DNA of 64,000 nucleotides. Source: Rosa chinensis (lineage: Eukaryota; Streptophyta; Magnoliopsida; Rosales; Rosaceae). The DNA lies in NCBI RefSeq assembly GCF_002994745.2, contig NC_037092.1, positions 24,763,001-24,827,000 of the forward strand, in the 5' to 3' direction. Below, piece after piece: positions 21,245-32,833 of the stretch. The notes beneath the pieces were generated by a model that did not search any database, was not told the origin of the DNA, and was given only the letters and a program-made list of their open reading frames with translations. A program made the translations under genes and the position numbers. Position 1 is the first letter of the stretch. Each line of letters begins with the position of its first letter.

Positions 21245-24200
21245 ATGGCCCTTTCAACGAGGCAGAGACGTCCTCAACCGTCCGATCCTTCATCTTCATC
21301 GTCGCCGTCGCCGTCGCCGTCTGTATCCTACACCAAAGTCGACAAGCAAGGCAAATCAGGGGTTGAGAAGGGCTTCAGTTGGTTCGTTCCGCTCTTAGCT
21401 TTGGGTATGCTAAGATACATGAGCGCCACATCCAACATCATTCACGACTGCGATGAGGTCTTTAACTATTGGGAGCCTCTGCATTACCTTCTCTACAAAT
21501 CTGGCTTCCAAACTTGGGAATACAGGTGTGTACCCTTTTCATCCTTCTTTGGGTTTATCTCCAAATTTCATTTCTTTCTTGTATAATTTGTTAGTCTTTA
21601 AATATCTTGAATTAATATTATGAGGTTGCAAATGTTGTTTTTGGATGCTACATGGTAAACTTATTGGTGATTAATTGTGCTGTACACGTTTATGTGCTTC
21701 TTATGACCAGCTGTGAATCTCGGGGTTTTTAGTTGTTGCATTTCGATTCTTACTAAGGAACATTGTAACCTAGTGGCTTAGATAATAGACATTTCGATTA
21801 GCATATGATTGGTGGAACTAGATGGTCATCATTAACAATAGAGGACTTTTGTAGGTCACTAATTTATTTTGTAAATTTCGTTTTGAGTGTTATCACTGTC
21901 TAATGTTGGTTCTTATTGCAATATGCATCGTGCAGTTCTCAGTTTGCACTCAGGTCGTATTTGTACATTCTTTTCCATGAGTTGGTGGGTCGACCGGCTT
22001 CCTTGTTGTTTGGAGAGGAAAAAGTAAGAACTTTGTGCTTGCCTTTTGAACTGTTTTTTTCTTCTTCTCATGTTTGTTGAGATTTTGTTTTATGGTCTTG
22101 ATTTTTGTGCAATTCTTCTGAACCAAATTGTTGTTGATTACAGGTGAGGGTATTTTATGCTGTCAGGATCTTTCTTGGTCTCATTTCTGTTATTACTGAA
22201 ACCATTCTGGTTTATGCTCTGTCAAGAAAGTATGGCAAACGTCTTGCCTCGTATACACTTGCCATGCTATGCTTAACCAGCGGTTGTTTCTTTGCTAGTA
22301 CAAGTGCGTGGCCCTTCTTCTTCTTGCCCAGCTTTTTATTTTTGTTCTTTCCAAGTGTTATTTCACTTGCTTGTCTTGAGGTAGTTGTTCAATGAAATAA
22401 TGATTCTTTGTAATGCCAGGTTTCTTGCCAAGTTCGTTCTCTATGTATGCCGTCTCTCTTTCATCAGGGTTGTTTCTTCTAGACAAACCTGCCATGGCAG
22501 TTTCAGTTGCAGCTGCTGGTGTAATCCTTGGCTGGCCTTTCTCAATCTTGGTTTTTCTGCCCCTCACATTCTATTCTCTAGCTAGAAAATTCAAACAAGC
22601 ATTTATTGCTGGGGCTGCCACCTCTATTGTTGTTCTTGTAAGTTATTCGTTACTAATTTTTGTTCGATATGCAATGTACATGCCTGTACCCGACCACTTG
22701 GCACACAAAAATAGTGAAAAATTCTCATTTAGTTATGCTTATGCCTATACATTTGAATTCTTTCAGGCACTGTCGGTTCTCGTTGACTACAGCTACTACA
22801 GCAGATGGACATCATCTGTGTTAAACTTATTGATCTACAATGTTGCAGGAGGTGGTGAGAGCCATTTGTATGGAACCGAAGGACCGCTCTTTTATCTACG
22901 GAATGGGTTTAACAATTTTAACTTCTGTTTTGTACTTGCATTGCTGTTTCTGGTAATGCTGCCAATCGCAAAGAAAAAGTATGCCCCTGACCTGCTGATT
23001 GTGGTCTCGCCTGTATATATTTGGTTGGTGTTTATGTCTCTGCAGCCACATAAAGAAGAAAGGTTAGACAGACTAATCTTTCCTTAAAGGACATTTTGTC
23101 ATGTCTTGTATCAATTCAATTGACTGAATGGGTGGCTTAAAAGAATTATATGGTGCAAGAACTTAGAAAATGAAATTTAGTTTCTTTATGTAATTGAAGT
23201 TAGATATTAAATGGCTGGAAGTTGGATATTTACACTGAAAAATGCAGTATTTTTTATTTAGTTTGTGCGTTTCCATTTTTTATTTTATTGTTTCATTATT
23301 TGGAGGTTAGATGGGAGTGATAATTAGTTGACTCAATTCTTCATTGCAGGTTTCTTTATCCGATATATCCACTAATTTGTGTCGCTGCTTCAGCTGTTAT
23401 TGAGAGCTTTCCTGATGTTTTTCGATCCAAGTATAATCCCCATGACAATTCTATATTGGTTGTGGTGAGTATATCCTATATTCCACCTAACTTTGTTATA
23501 TTGCCCTTACCAACTGCTTCTCTATGGCATCACTATTGTTGTTTGTTCATGTAGGCTGCAAAGATTCTTAGGCCAGTGGTTCTTAGTCTTATTCTGTGTG
23601 CTTCGCATGCTCGAACGTTTTCACTGATTAATGGATATTCTGCTCCAATAGAGATTTACAAGCTTTTGGAGCATCATGAAGATGCAGGACCAGGTGAGAA
23701 TCAGTATATTTGCTACTTCAGTTTTATTGACCTCAAAAGTGCATTGTTGACAAAATTCTATAAATTTTTCTGTTCACAGTCATTGTAAATGAACATGGCT
23801 TCTTAATGTATAATTTACATAAGAAAGTGTAAAACTCATGTTGCAATTTTGCTTGGAGAACTATAATAAACATGCCTTCTCTGCTAACCAGAATGCAAAT
23901 GTCCCCTTTTTTAGTCTGAAGAATGCCAATGTCTTGTGTATAATAATTTGATATATTCTAAAGATGTTAAGTTTGCTACTCTGACATTCGTTTTGCCCAT
24001 ATAACCTAGGTTATATACTCCACTTTTTTTCAAACTTGTGTTTCTTGTGGCAGTTCTTAAACTGATTGACGAGGTAGTTTTTGATTGCTGTTGACCCTAT
24101 CTGTCTGTTTGTCTGTACTACTCTGCACATAACTAGCAAGGACTAATCGCCTTAATAGTCGGTAATATCATAGTTTTTCTGAGGCATGGCTCTCCATCAA

Positions 24201-24879
24201 TAGGTAGACCATGCAATTATAGAAAGATGAAAGATCACTTAAATTTCTTATATTTTACTTTCTGAATATCAGGTTCTGTACTTTGTGTTGGAAGTGAATG
24301 GCACCGTTTCCCATCATCCTTCTTTGTTCCTGATTATGTGGGAGAGGTCCGTTGGATAGATGATGGGTTCCGAGGACTCCTTCCATTCCCATTCAATTCT
24401 ACGTTGGGTGGAACAGCAGCAGCCCCACCATATCTTAACAATAAGAACAAAGCGTCTGACAAGCAATATGTAATTCACTCTTCTTTGAGCTAGTTTAAAA
24501 TTAAAATGCTCTATGCTGATGAGTTTTTGTCTTGAAAATTTATTGTTTTCATTAAAAAATGACCTATTATCTATGTTACAGCTCCGGGATCTTGAACATT
24601 GTACATTCCTTGTTGAGCTCGAGCTTAGTCGACCCTTCCCTTCTCGTGGGAGTGACTCTTCAACTTGGGAGGTAAATATTGGTCTTCTGTCGTACTTCCT
24701 CCTCCTTGGGTTGATATGTGCTGAGTTTTGTTTTCTGCTAAATTTAGGTGATTGCAGCATTGCCTTACCTGGACCGGGAGCTATCGCCTGCCAAGTACCG
24801 CTCATTTTTCATCCCATATGTGTGGATGCACAAGAATATATTTGGCATGTACAAGCTTCTTAGAAGAATACCGAAATGA
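21245..24879 (+). CDS. ALG9: ALG9, ER alpha-1,2-mannosyltransferase
   Basis: This is a multi-pass ER membrane glycosyltransferase of family GT22. It adds alpha-1,2-linked mannoses from dolichol-phosphate mannose to the lipid-linked N-glycan precursor. Nine exons join in frame: 21245-21525, 21936-22023, 22144-22303, 22420-23062, 23350-23464, 23555-23693, 24273-24469, 24582-24671 and 24748-24879, giving 614 residues. The N-terminus is Ser/Pro-rich. The GT22 signature HDCDEVFNYWEPLHYL is at residues 67-82, in the first lumenal loop after a hydrophobic segment. Further family landmarks are FALRSYLY, SFSMYAVSLSSGLF, LQPHKEERFLYPIYPL and SEWHRFPSSFF. The C-terminus is basic (KLLRRIPK). No break is seen. 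The exon 3/4 joint (ACA-A, then GG-TTT) gives Thr-Arg, where I would expect Thr-Ser. Confidence 0.95.
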
Positions 24880-25273
24880 AGGGGGATGTATTAGTAGGTT
24901 AAACGTTCTGACAGAATTAGATTCTGAACCAGCATGAGTTTTTACATTTTACTGAGACGTTAACGTAACCCTCTTTCGAAAAGGAACACTCACTTTGTGA
25001 TGTTTAATGATATAGTTTTAACTTTTCTTTTAGGTAGGACTTCCCAGTCTGTACGCATGTAGTTACTTCGTCGGTTTCTTTCATGTATTATTGCTACTAA
25101 AATCGCCAACAAATTCAATAGAGAACAAAACCAATCATCCAAGAATGTTCAATTTGCTTGATTGTAATTTGGTAATTCACATTTGGTAAAACTAGACCGC
25201 ATCACAAGCTGTACTCGTAAGTTTGTCACCCAAGTAAATACCGAGGCTGCATGATGCAGTTTCTGATATTCTT
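24880..25273. other. Convergent 3' ends of ALG9 and the minus-strand gene
   Basis: No coding sequence. It holds the ALG9 3' untranslated region from the left and that of the 346-codon minus-strand gene from the right. Confidence 0.5.
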
Positions 25274-26314
25274 TCAGCTTTCTTCGGCTCCATTTCTTTC
25301 CAATTTCTTGTCATCATCCATCAATCTACACCATTCCTCTTCAGAATCGAGTGACACGGATTCAGTACCGGAAAGTTGTAATTCTTCACTCCACAAAATC
25401 CGAATCCCCTGTTCCATATTTGCACTAATATTGTCTGATTCCTGGGTAAAATTCACATATACCTCCAGTGTCTCAATCACCACTTGTAGCCCTATGAGTT
25501 TTCTCTCACAATGATTCAGACCAGACTCCACTAAAGAAAGGGGTACACTTGCATTTGGAGAACTCAGAACAGCATTTAAACAAAGAAGCTCTGTCATGAA
25601 TCGATCAAGGACTTTGTCAACTCCATAAACTTGTATGAGGAGCTTGAATTGATCATTGATTACCCTCTGATCCTTCAACTTGTCTGGTTCGTTCCTCTCT
25701 CTCAGCTCCTTGTATGTCATCTTCAATACAGTAAAAATCTTCTTGACTATCACACTATTCTGGTCACCTGCAATCAATCCCTTCATCGAAGCACCAAACT
25801 TTACCAACTTTGTGATTACCTTCTCCGGTTCCTTCAAAGACACCAAGAACAAGAATCGAGCCAGCAGGTAAGAGAGCTTATATCCAAGTTCAAATACTCT
25901 ATCCTTCTTCTCATCCAGAATCCTCCATTTTGAATCATGCTGATTCCGAAAACAGCCTTTCAGCAACTCCACAAGGAAGGAATTCGTTGTTTTCTGACCA
26001 GCCTTGATAGCTAAGTTCTTCTTTAGTTCTTTTTCACTTCCTCCAACCTTCTCTTCATCATGAATCTTAAAAGGAGCAGGCATTAGTTCCAAGGAATCTG
26101 CACTTCCAATCATGGCAGCTGCATCATCAGCCGCTGCGTCTTCACGACATATAGCTAGCAAGTCATGCCACACTTGTTCGAAACAGCCCTTACCAGAGAA
26201 CCATGATTGATCATGTATGACAATTTCTTTCTTGGAGAGCACGAAAGTTGCACCAGCTTGGTGTTCAAAGCCCTGGTTATGTGCGAGAGGGAACAAAGTC
26301 CATGCATGGTTCAT
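25274..26314 (-). CDS. Uncharacterised single-exon protein, 346 aa
   Basis: An uninterrupted 346-codon frame starts MNHAWTLFPLAHNQGFEH. I do not recognise the family. The N-terminal 60 residues are mixed hydrophobic with FVLSKKEIVIHDQSWF. Then comes a low-complexity acidic and Ala-rich linker (EDAAADDAAAM) and a long helical-looking, Lys/Leu/Glu-rich region from about residue 110 to 300 (KSYLLARFLFLVSLKEPEKV-type text), with Leu-heavy repeats that could form a helical bundle. The C-terminus is acidic (SLDSEEEWCRLMDDD). There is no signal peptide and no transmembrane segment of clear strength. Length and even composition argue for a real gene; the lack of introns and the repeat-rich neighbourhood to its right leave room for a retrocopy. 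Confidence 0.6.
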   Translation of the reverse strand: MNHAWTLFPLAHNQGFEHQAGATFVLSKKEIVIHDQSWFSGKGCFEQVWHDLLAICREDAAADDAAAMIGSADSLELMPAPFKIHDEEKVGGSEKELKKNLAIKAGQKTTNSFLVELLKGCFRNQHDSKWRILDEKKDRVFELGYKLSYLLARFLFLVSLKEPEKVITKLVKFGASMKGLIAGDQNSVIVKKIFTVLKMTYKELRERNEPDKLKDQRVINDQFKLLIQVYGVDKVLDRFMTELLCLNAVLSSPNASVPLSLVESGLNHCERKLIGLQVVIETLEVYVNFTQESDNISANMEQGIRILWSEELQLSGTESVSLDSEEEWCRLMDDDKKLERNGAEES

Positions 26315-26429
26315 AAGGTTTTATCTCATAAGGCACGTTGGATATCCACATCCTATATGGATATTAATTAAAGTTGCATGGGGAAAAATGAAACTAAAAG
26401 GGTTCTTGACCAAAACCACCAAAATGAGA

Positions 26430-27207
26430 ATCTGTTATGGTAATCTCCAATGGTGTTCAATATTTGTGTATATATGTTGGCACATATGGAAGTGGAGGAA
26501 TAAAATGGTGTTTGATGAGGGGTTTCACTATCCTTTTAATCCTGGGAAAGTTGTTATTGATTCTGCCAGGGAATGGAAATCTGCTAATACTTTCAAGCCT
26601 CAACAGTCTAGTAAAACTTCTGTTAGTTTGTTGTGGAAGAAACTTCCTGAGCATTACTTTAAATTAAATGTTGATGATGCTAGAAATCTTAATGGGAAAA
26701 TTGGTGCTGATGGTATCTTGAGAGATTTCACTGGTGCTTGGATTTCTAGGTTTTATGCTAACCTTGGTTGCGGTTCTGTCCTTCAAGTGGAAGCTTGGGG
26801 ATTACTTTTGGGATTACAAATGGCTCTCTCCCATCATTGTCGTCATCTTCTAGTGGAAAGTGATTCTCATGTGTTTGTTTCCCTAGTTCAGCAAGGTGTG
26901 GATGATTTGCACCCTTAAAAACTATTATAGATTGTTGCCAAGCTCTCCAAAGACAATTGCACAACTATGATCTTAAGCATGTCTATCGTGAAGTAAATCA
27001 AGTTGCCGACATTCTCTCCAAAGCTGGTTTGGATGCAGAGATTTGAGCTCAATTCATGGAGCAACCCCCTCCACAAGTTATTTCTAGCTTGCTTGATGAC
27101 TTGTGTGAAAGTCCTAGAATTAGGATTATAAATTCTGAGATGTAATTTGTTCTTTGCTTTTGTTAGGCCTTTTGGCCCCCATATATCCAAAACAAACAAA
27201 AAAAAGG
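26430..27207 (+). mobile_element. 5'-truncated LINE with RNase H domain
   Basis: An exact 13-bp target duplication, caccaaaatgaga, flanks the insertion at 26417-26429 and 27208-27220. The 3' end is A-rich (about 27188-27205) and the 5' end is abrupt, as in truncated non-LTR retrotransposons. The interior encodes the C-terminal RNase H-like domain typical of plant LINEs. Visible are KLNVDDARNLNGKIGADGIL, then QVEAWGLLLGLQMALS, LLVESDSH and, after a one-base frame change near 26915, HVYREVNQVADILSKAGL. It is non-functional. Confidence 0.85.
26640..27047 (+). pseudogene. RNase H domain remnant of the LINE
   Basis: The RVT_3-type RNase H fold can be followed from VDDARN (the first catalytic Asp position) through the EAWG Glu and SDSH Asp to NQVADILSKA. 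The frame breaks at DLHP, where a stop occurs but the next frame carries on directly with LKTIIDCCQALQ. This is a single indel in an otherwise readable domain. Confidence 0.8.
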
Positions 27208-27333
27208 CACCAAAATGAGACAAAGTTATCTCATTTACCCTAACAACAGATTTTTAATCTCACCTACACAATTTCTCATCAAATGACCATTTTGCCCTAA
27301 ACCTAATTATTAAACTACAACATTGCCACTCCC

Positions 27334-27338
<5 letters not shown>

Positions 27339-27374
<36 letters not shown>
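27339..27374. repeat. (CT)n microsatellite
   Basis: An uninterrupted CT tract of about 36 bp. Confidence 0.9.
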
Positions 27375-27376
<2 letters not shown>

Positions 27377-27583
27377 CTCTCGCACTATGCCGGTAGCTAT
27401 CTCTCTTCCTCAGCACGACACCGGCACTGGCGCACCATGGAGGCTCCAGACTTGGAGGAAGAGATCAGAGCTTTCTCCGGTTGCCGGGAACAATGGCGGA
27501 TTCAGAAACTTTTAGCAGGATGGGCAACTAAAATTGAACGGTCATTCAATATCAAAAGAATATTACTCTTATAGGTGAACAAG

Positions 27584-28198
27584 GGCGGATCCATGTGGCA
27601 GGCTCTAAGGGTTGGAGCCTAGACAATATTTTGGGCCAAAAACCCTTAAGTATATGTATATATTTACCTTCAGCCCATACTAGCTAAAGAAAAAAAAAAC
27701 TTATCTGCAGGTCGCGTACTCCCACAGCCACAGCCCACAGCAGCTCACTACTCAGACCTTAATAGGTCAGTGGTGGCAGAAACTACTCCACCCACGCCAA
27801 AGAACTCGGCAACGCCGTCCCCAAGGTCCCCTCTTTTCCTCTCTTTCCACTCTTTTCTGCATCTCATTTTCCGTCTCAATTTCCAATCTTGATTCGGATG
27901 ATCCGTGAAGGAGCCTGTGCTTTTTCTCAAACCGACGTCTTCTTACTTGGAAAACGGAGGCACCATTGAAATCCCTCACCCTCTAGAGTCGTTGGACCAT
28001 GAGGTGGAGGCGTGGAGCTGCTGTCATCATATCCAAGAAAGCTCGCGATGTTCCTCAGGCCAAGGCCATGGATTATGTTGGTGGTAATTTATTTTATTGA
28101 TTGTTGTATTTACTAATTGATTGATTCTTGTGTTAATTTGATTTTAAAGAGATGATCTTGTTTGAGTTGGAATCTGATTAGTGACAATCACATTGTTT
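27584..28198 (+). mobile_element. Pack-hAT copy 1, 3' half deleted
   Basis: This block is nearly identical to the left half of the complete element at 32834-34064, starting CAAGGGCGGATCCATG after the same left flank (cttataggtgaa). After about 28198 the text jumps straight to sequence that in the other copy lies just beyond the element's right end (gatcacaacatatat). So the third captured exon and the right terminus were deleted. The homologous flanking text then continues to about 28430. Captured exon segments at about 27765-27825 and 27911-28083 match copy 2. Confidence 0.8.
27765..28083 (+). pseudogene. FAHD1-like exon fragments in Pack-hAT copy 1
   Basis: The first segment reads GRNYSTHAKELGNAVPK up to a GT donor. 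An intron follows to 27910, and the next segment reads EPVLFLKPTSSYLENGG and TIEIPHPLESLDHEVE. This is the N-terminal part of a plant acylpyruvase/oxaloacetate decarboxylase of the fumarylacetoacetate hydrolase family. A small insertion after HEVE (a repeated GTGGAG) shifts the frame; further on, KKARDVPQAKAMDYVGG can be read in another frame. It is a dead copy. Confidence 0.8.
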
Positions 28199-28219
28199 AA
28201 AGAGATGATCACAACATAC

Positions 28220-28233
28220 ATATATATAAATAT

Positions 28234-28265
<32 letters not shown>

Positions 28266-28275
28266 CAATAAAATT
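28220..28275. repeat. (TA)n-rich tract
   Basis: Alternating TA with interspersed AAATA. The same tract occurs in the homologous flank at about 34098-34133. Confidence 0.8.
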
Positions 28276-28429
28276 TACAAATAAATATTATTTACTATAA
28301 TTAAAAAAACTCAGTAAGAAAGAAAAAATAATCAATGAATATCGATGAGATGATGAACATCCATAAGCTTCAATTGATTCATTAATTAGGATAAGAAAAT
28401 AAATTTGATAAATGAATTGATGGAGGGCC

Positions 28430-29290
28430 CCTGCGCACTTGGAAGGAAGAAAAATCAAAAATAAAAACCAATAGCAATGGAGAGAGATAGACTGTGCCTT
28501 TGAATTTTTTTATAATTAATTTTTCAAACAGTCCAAACGACCTTGTTTTGTTTAATGAAACTAATTCTAAACGGCATCGTTTCGAGGATCTTTAACAGAC
28601 CTAATTTCAAACAGTCCAAACGACCTAATTTCTGCCATTTTTAACAGACCCAGAGGTCTTCTTCTCCTTAAGCTTTTTAACCAGTTCAAAAGATTGAGGT
28701 TGGGCAACTGCCAAACCTCGCCACCCCCTAAATCCGCCCCTGGCGGCAAAGACGCTCGACTGCAAGGCCCAGCGGCGATTCGGACTCCGATTGACAAGGC
28801 CCATCTCCGATTCCGATTTTGAATCGATTCTGATTCCGATCGACAAGGCCCAGCCCCGATTCCGAACCCAACGCCTCCAATTCCGATCAGCTTCATGATG
28901 GAGGCTCCGAGGTGGTGAGAAATCGGCGGCGGCGTCGTCGTGAATATGGAATTGTTCATTCTCATTGATAAGAATAGGGATTTACAATCTTTCAAGTTTA
29001 AAAATGTTTTTAAGTACTTTCAAATTGTTTCCTTTGTAAGGAAATCAAGCAATTCACTTGGTTATCGTCTAATCACCATTTCTATATTGCACATGTTTTT
29101 AGTATACAAAGTTCATGGCTCCTAGCAACCATTCCATGAGATTCCAACATTCATACACATAGATCATGACTTCTAAAGGCATAAATGAAGGGCAAATTAA
29201 ACTAGCAACATAGAAATTCAAAAGAATGCTCAAAACTACATAAAATCACATTGTTCATACACAATTAAGTTTGACTAGGGCTATATATAA
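28430..29290. other. Repeat-derived DNA; possible hAT right end near 28740
   Basis: The complement of 28722-28740 reads CAGGGGCGGATTTAGGG, a start typical of hAT elements. A partner end may be CAATGGCGGATTCAG near 27494, but the flanking 8-mers match at only 5 of 8 positions. So an older hAT hosting Pack-hAT copy 1 is possible, not shown. From 28745 to 28930 is GC-richer text with gattccgattccgat repeats. No gene is supported. Confidence 0.35.
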
Positions 29291-29696
29291 GAAGAACTTC
29301 TAATGAGGACCACTAAAATAAGAACTTCATGAGGACTTTCTTGTGAGACCTACTTTTCGATCACATTTTCGCAAATCAACTGTTAGATGTTTAGATATTC
29401 ATATGTAAATCATTTATGCAATTTTTCAACTAAATTCAAATCGTTAAGGTATTTATAATCATGAATGATCATTTATGAACATGAACGGTTCAGATTTGAC
29501 AGATTTGGTTCGTTCATTGATTTGATCTAGTTTGGTACCTTAACAATTAGCAATTTGGAAGGAAATTTCCAGAAGTGATCTACTGATGCATACATAAACA
29601 TCTAAGGGTTGACTTGCGATAATGTAATTGAAAAGTGAGTCTCCCAAACTGTTGATTAGAAAGTCCTCATTTTAGTGGTTCTCATTAGAAGCTCTC
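29291..29696. mobile_element. MITE, inverted-repeat ends
   Basis: The left end (GAACTTCTAATGAGGACCAC onward) matches the complement of the right end (GAGAGCTTCTAATGAGAACC). The inner text (gtgagacctacttttcgatc and gttagatgtttagatattc) is also partly palindromic. A relative lies at 43020-43347. Its class is not determined. Confidence 0.65.
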
Positions 29697-29960
29697 GCTA
29701 AACACACACACACACATTATACAAGATTACAAGGTAAAGCTATGGTACATTAACATTTCTCATATATGTATTATTTCATGTAATATTTACCACTTTGAGG
29801 ATTCATGTACGTAGTAACTAGAAAAAAAATCATCATTAAGGTAAATAAGGTCAAGATGCACTAGAGTAAAATATGTTCTCATTTGAGAAATTAAGTCCTA
29901 AAAGTGATAACTGTATGTGTGTCTATGTATGTCATGTGTTAACATATTGTAGAATTTTCC

Positions 29961-29964
<4 letters not shown>

Positions 29965-30004
<40 letters not shown>

Positions 30005-30381
30005 AGGACTAGAAGCGGATGTCCGCAGTGCCGCAAAAGTGTGGATGTCCGTGATTTCTCACCAATCACGACAGCTGCACTGCTCTTGCAGGACGGAGGC
30101 CAGGGGCATCCTTGACTAGTTTGCAGTTAGGTGGACTCGCCAGCTACCACTTTGCAGTCGACCTCAATCGGGCTTGAAGTTTCGGGTGAGGTCACTACCC
30201 AAACCTTCGACCACGATCTCCTTGGCCTTAGTCTTCATGGTGAAGCCGTCCGGGATGCCCCTGGCCTCCATCTGGCAAGAGTTGTGCTACCATCGGCGCC
30301 TGATTGCTGAGAAATCCCGAACGTCCGCACTTTTGTAGCACTGTGGACGTCCGCCTCAGAACGGGCCTATATATATATATA
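29965..30381. mobile_element. Foldback element flanked by (TA)n, Micron-like
   Basis: (TA)n runs of about 36 bp at the left and 14 bp at the right border a unit of about 365 bp (30002-30366). Its outer 110-115 bp are inverted repeats: the left arm has gcggatgtccgcagtgc, the right arm in complement has gcggacgtccacagtgc, and both continue to GAGGCCAGGGGCATCC. Small elements embedded exactly in TA microsatellites were described as Micron elements in rice; this resembles that arrangement. Confidence 0.7.
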
Positions 30382-31082
30382 TGTATGTATGTATGTATAG
30401 TTTGATTATAATTATGGGTGATGACCATGGGCCCCATGTTATGGAGATCGGCGACGATAGTAAGAGAAGTAGAGAGAGAGAGAGAGAATGAGAGAGAGGG
30501 GTAAAGGCTTTACCTTTCCCACATAAAAGAATAATTATTTTATGGTCTCAGACTATCATGCTGGAACACTTTTGTTGCCAAACCGATACCAAAACATTGA
30601 ATTGGTATTGTGGATATTCCAGGATAAGATATCATCTTAACAGAGATAATCTCGTCGATAGGTGAAAAATTGATTGACGAGGAAAGGTAGCCTAGTAGGG
30701 TGGCTGACGACTGCGGAGGGGAATACTAGGGTACGGAGGTACGGAGAAATCAAAAATGTTAAGTAGAATGTATTATACAATAAAGATTAGATTATTAAAT
30801 TAAAAAAATACATCCAGCGGATAAATTAAGCATCATGTTCCTCTCCATGGATGCATTTTGATCTTAGACATTTTGTTTGTCTTCATAGCTACAACCACAA
30901 GTTCTGTTGTTCTACCCTTGGTCCTTAAAGTTGTCAAAGAAAAGATATACGAGTGTTCTAATAACTGGACTCATGTAATTACATGTGAAAAACAATACAA
31001 TCAACAGCAAAGAAACAGAAATTAGCATAAAAAGTCTATACAAAAAAAAGAAGACAAAGAATAGAAGAAAGATTGCAGTCCT
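30382..31082. other. Intergenic, no gene seen
   Basis: AT-rich DNA with a (GTAT)n tract, an (AG)n tract near 30470 and nothing else recognisable. Confidence 0.4.
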
Positions 31083-31745
31083 CAATTAGGCATGTTCCTC
31101 TCCATCCAAGCTATTGATTTGGCAAGACCTTGCATTACCTGGAAAATGGTAGCATTACAGTTTGAATAAATTAAACTTCAAGAATTGGTTTTGAAGAATA
31201 AATGTCAGGCAATCTACAGAAGAGTCAAAGATGAACTCACCACGTCAATACATGCTTGAAGTTATATTGGTATTGGTATTTCCTACTACGAACAAATTGC
31301 AACAAGGTGGGAATCACTGAATAAGTTGCACCATCTTAGGTCTAGCATGATGCCATGATGTTACTGAACTGAAATAATTAAGAGCAATTTTCTTTCATCT
31401 GGTTGAAGCTTCTATTTTGAGCAATCTGAACCATGTTTCTCCAAGCATCACTGCTTAGCGCGGCATCAATTGTTACTACCTCTTCTAGGTAACATACTCA
31501 ATACACTGAGTTGGTGTTTTGAGCTACCACTTGACATCAAGAAAGAAGCATCAGAAGATAACAGTACACCAAGCATGCAACCATGCATATTTGGGCGAAC
31601 CTTTTGCCGTTCCCCCAAGTCTTATGATGGTCCTTGATGAATTGACCAGTTTCTGTTAGGACCTGATTAGTATCTAAAATGGTAATAACTATCAAGAAAC
31701 CATTCAAGCAAGTGAGCATATTACAACAGAAACCCTGCTCTGGTG
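31083..31745 (-). other. Possible decayed gene remnants
   Basis: On the minus strand two exon-like stretches with plausible splice sites can be read. The left one (about 31083-31139) begins after TTTTCCAG and ends MERNMPN then stop. The right one (about 31560-31665) reads TETGQFIKDHHKTWGNG. I recognise neither and cannot link them. They are recorded because spliced, coding-like text stands out from the surrounding repeats. Confidence 0.25.
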
Positions 31746-32825
31746 TCAATTAATCATTCATTTGAACAGTATCCATACTTAAGGTCTCAGTGTTTGGCTC
31801 CAAAAACCAGTACAGGTGCAAACTGTCTCTTTTGCTGATGTGATTGCGCAGGCGTGCCAGCACCGTGGGGTGCAGTCATCTGAGAATCCCTTGACCTGAC
31901 TTCTTGATCAAACAATGTGGACGAGGAGAGCACCAACCTCGTCAAAAGGTTCTTCTCTTGCCTTTCGGAAAAGGACTTCTTGCCTTATGGATAAGGGCTT
32001 TGGTTGTGGTCTCTTGCGTTCACCTAATCGATACTTAGTGTTGTAGACTAAGTAGAGCAATCACTGGGAAGTTGGAGAATGCACGGGTTTTGCTAAAGCA
32101 TGACTTTAGCTTTGTTGGGTTGCGAGGGCGTTACCATTGCTTCGCTGGTCGAGATAGTCTCGGTGGCAGTGGTACTGGCAGTCGGCTCCTGGGGAGACTA
32201 GGGCTGGAAGTATGATGGCCGGGTTGGTTTGGTGGCACTGACAGTCGGCTCTTGAAGAGACTGAGACTGGAGTGTGGTCACCGGTAAGAGAGGTTGCTCC
32301 GGGGAGACTTGGGTAATCGTAGAGATTAATTGGAGAGTTGGCTGTGTTTTGTTGTGTCATCTTTAGCCTCTATATGTAGGCTGCTCGTAGATTCACATTC
32401 CAAATAGGAATGAAATACTATATTTTAGGCCACAGTTATTGGCCTTGAATCAAATCAAAACTCTTAATAGTTTTGATAACTATCGTAAGCAATAATACAT
32501 TGACTCTGTCGTAGCAATCTTTTAAGCAAAGTTAATTACCTTTTAGAGTCCTGGACGTAATCTTCCTCTTAACAACGTAATTGCCTCAAGGACTGATTCT
32601 TGGATATTGCCTTCGTGAGCACTACGTAGCTCGCCGCATGCAATCATGTACCCCTTGTTTGTTGCAATTAAGGATAATTGAGCATTGATTGGCTTGCATA
32701 TATATCTCTTCGTGACTTTGCGAGGACTCCCTTCAACAGCCTTTAATTATGCATATATATGTGTAGCCCCACATAACCTTGATTGCCTCTTCATTGCCAC
32801 ATATGTAGGCAAACTTAATTGCTTA
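31746..32825. other. LTR-like region, minus orientation, boundaries unknown
   Basis: The stretch has the look of a retrotransposon LTR read leftward: a minus-strand TATA-like box (CATATAGAGG complement, near 32370) and repeated motifs. Two copies of a unit of about 66 bp containing ggcagtcggctc lie near 32165-32290. I could not find matching TG/CA ends with a target duplication, so it stays unassigned. Confidence 0.3.
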
Positions 32826-32833
32826 TAGGTGAA

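Noticed and set aside
27323..27574. 83-codon protein
   Set aside because: It begins in the (CT)n microsatellite (Leu-Ser repeats) and ends at the Pack-hAT border; no conserved features.
27494..28740. Older hAT hosting Pack-hAT copy 1
   Set aside because: End-like sequences exist, but the flanking 8-mers match at only 5 of 8 positions, so it is noted but not called.
31746..32825. Defined LTR retrotransposon
   Set aside because: LTR-like composition, but no paired ends or target duplication could be found.
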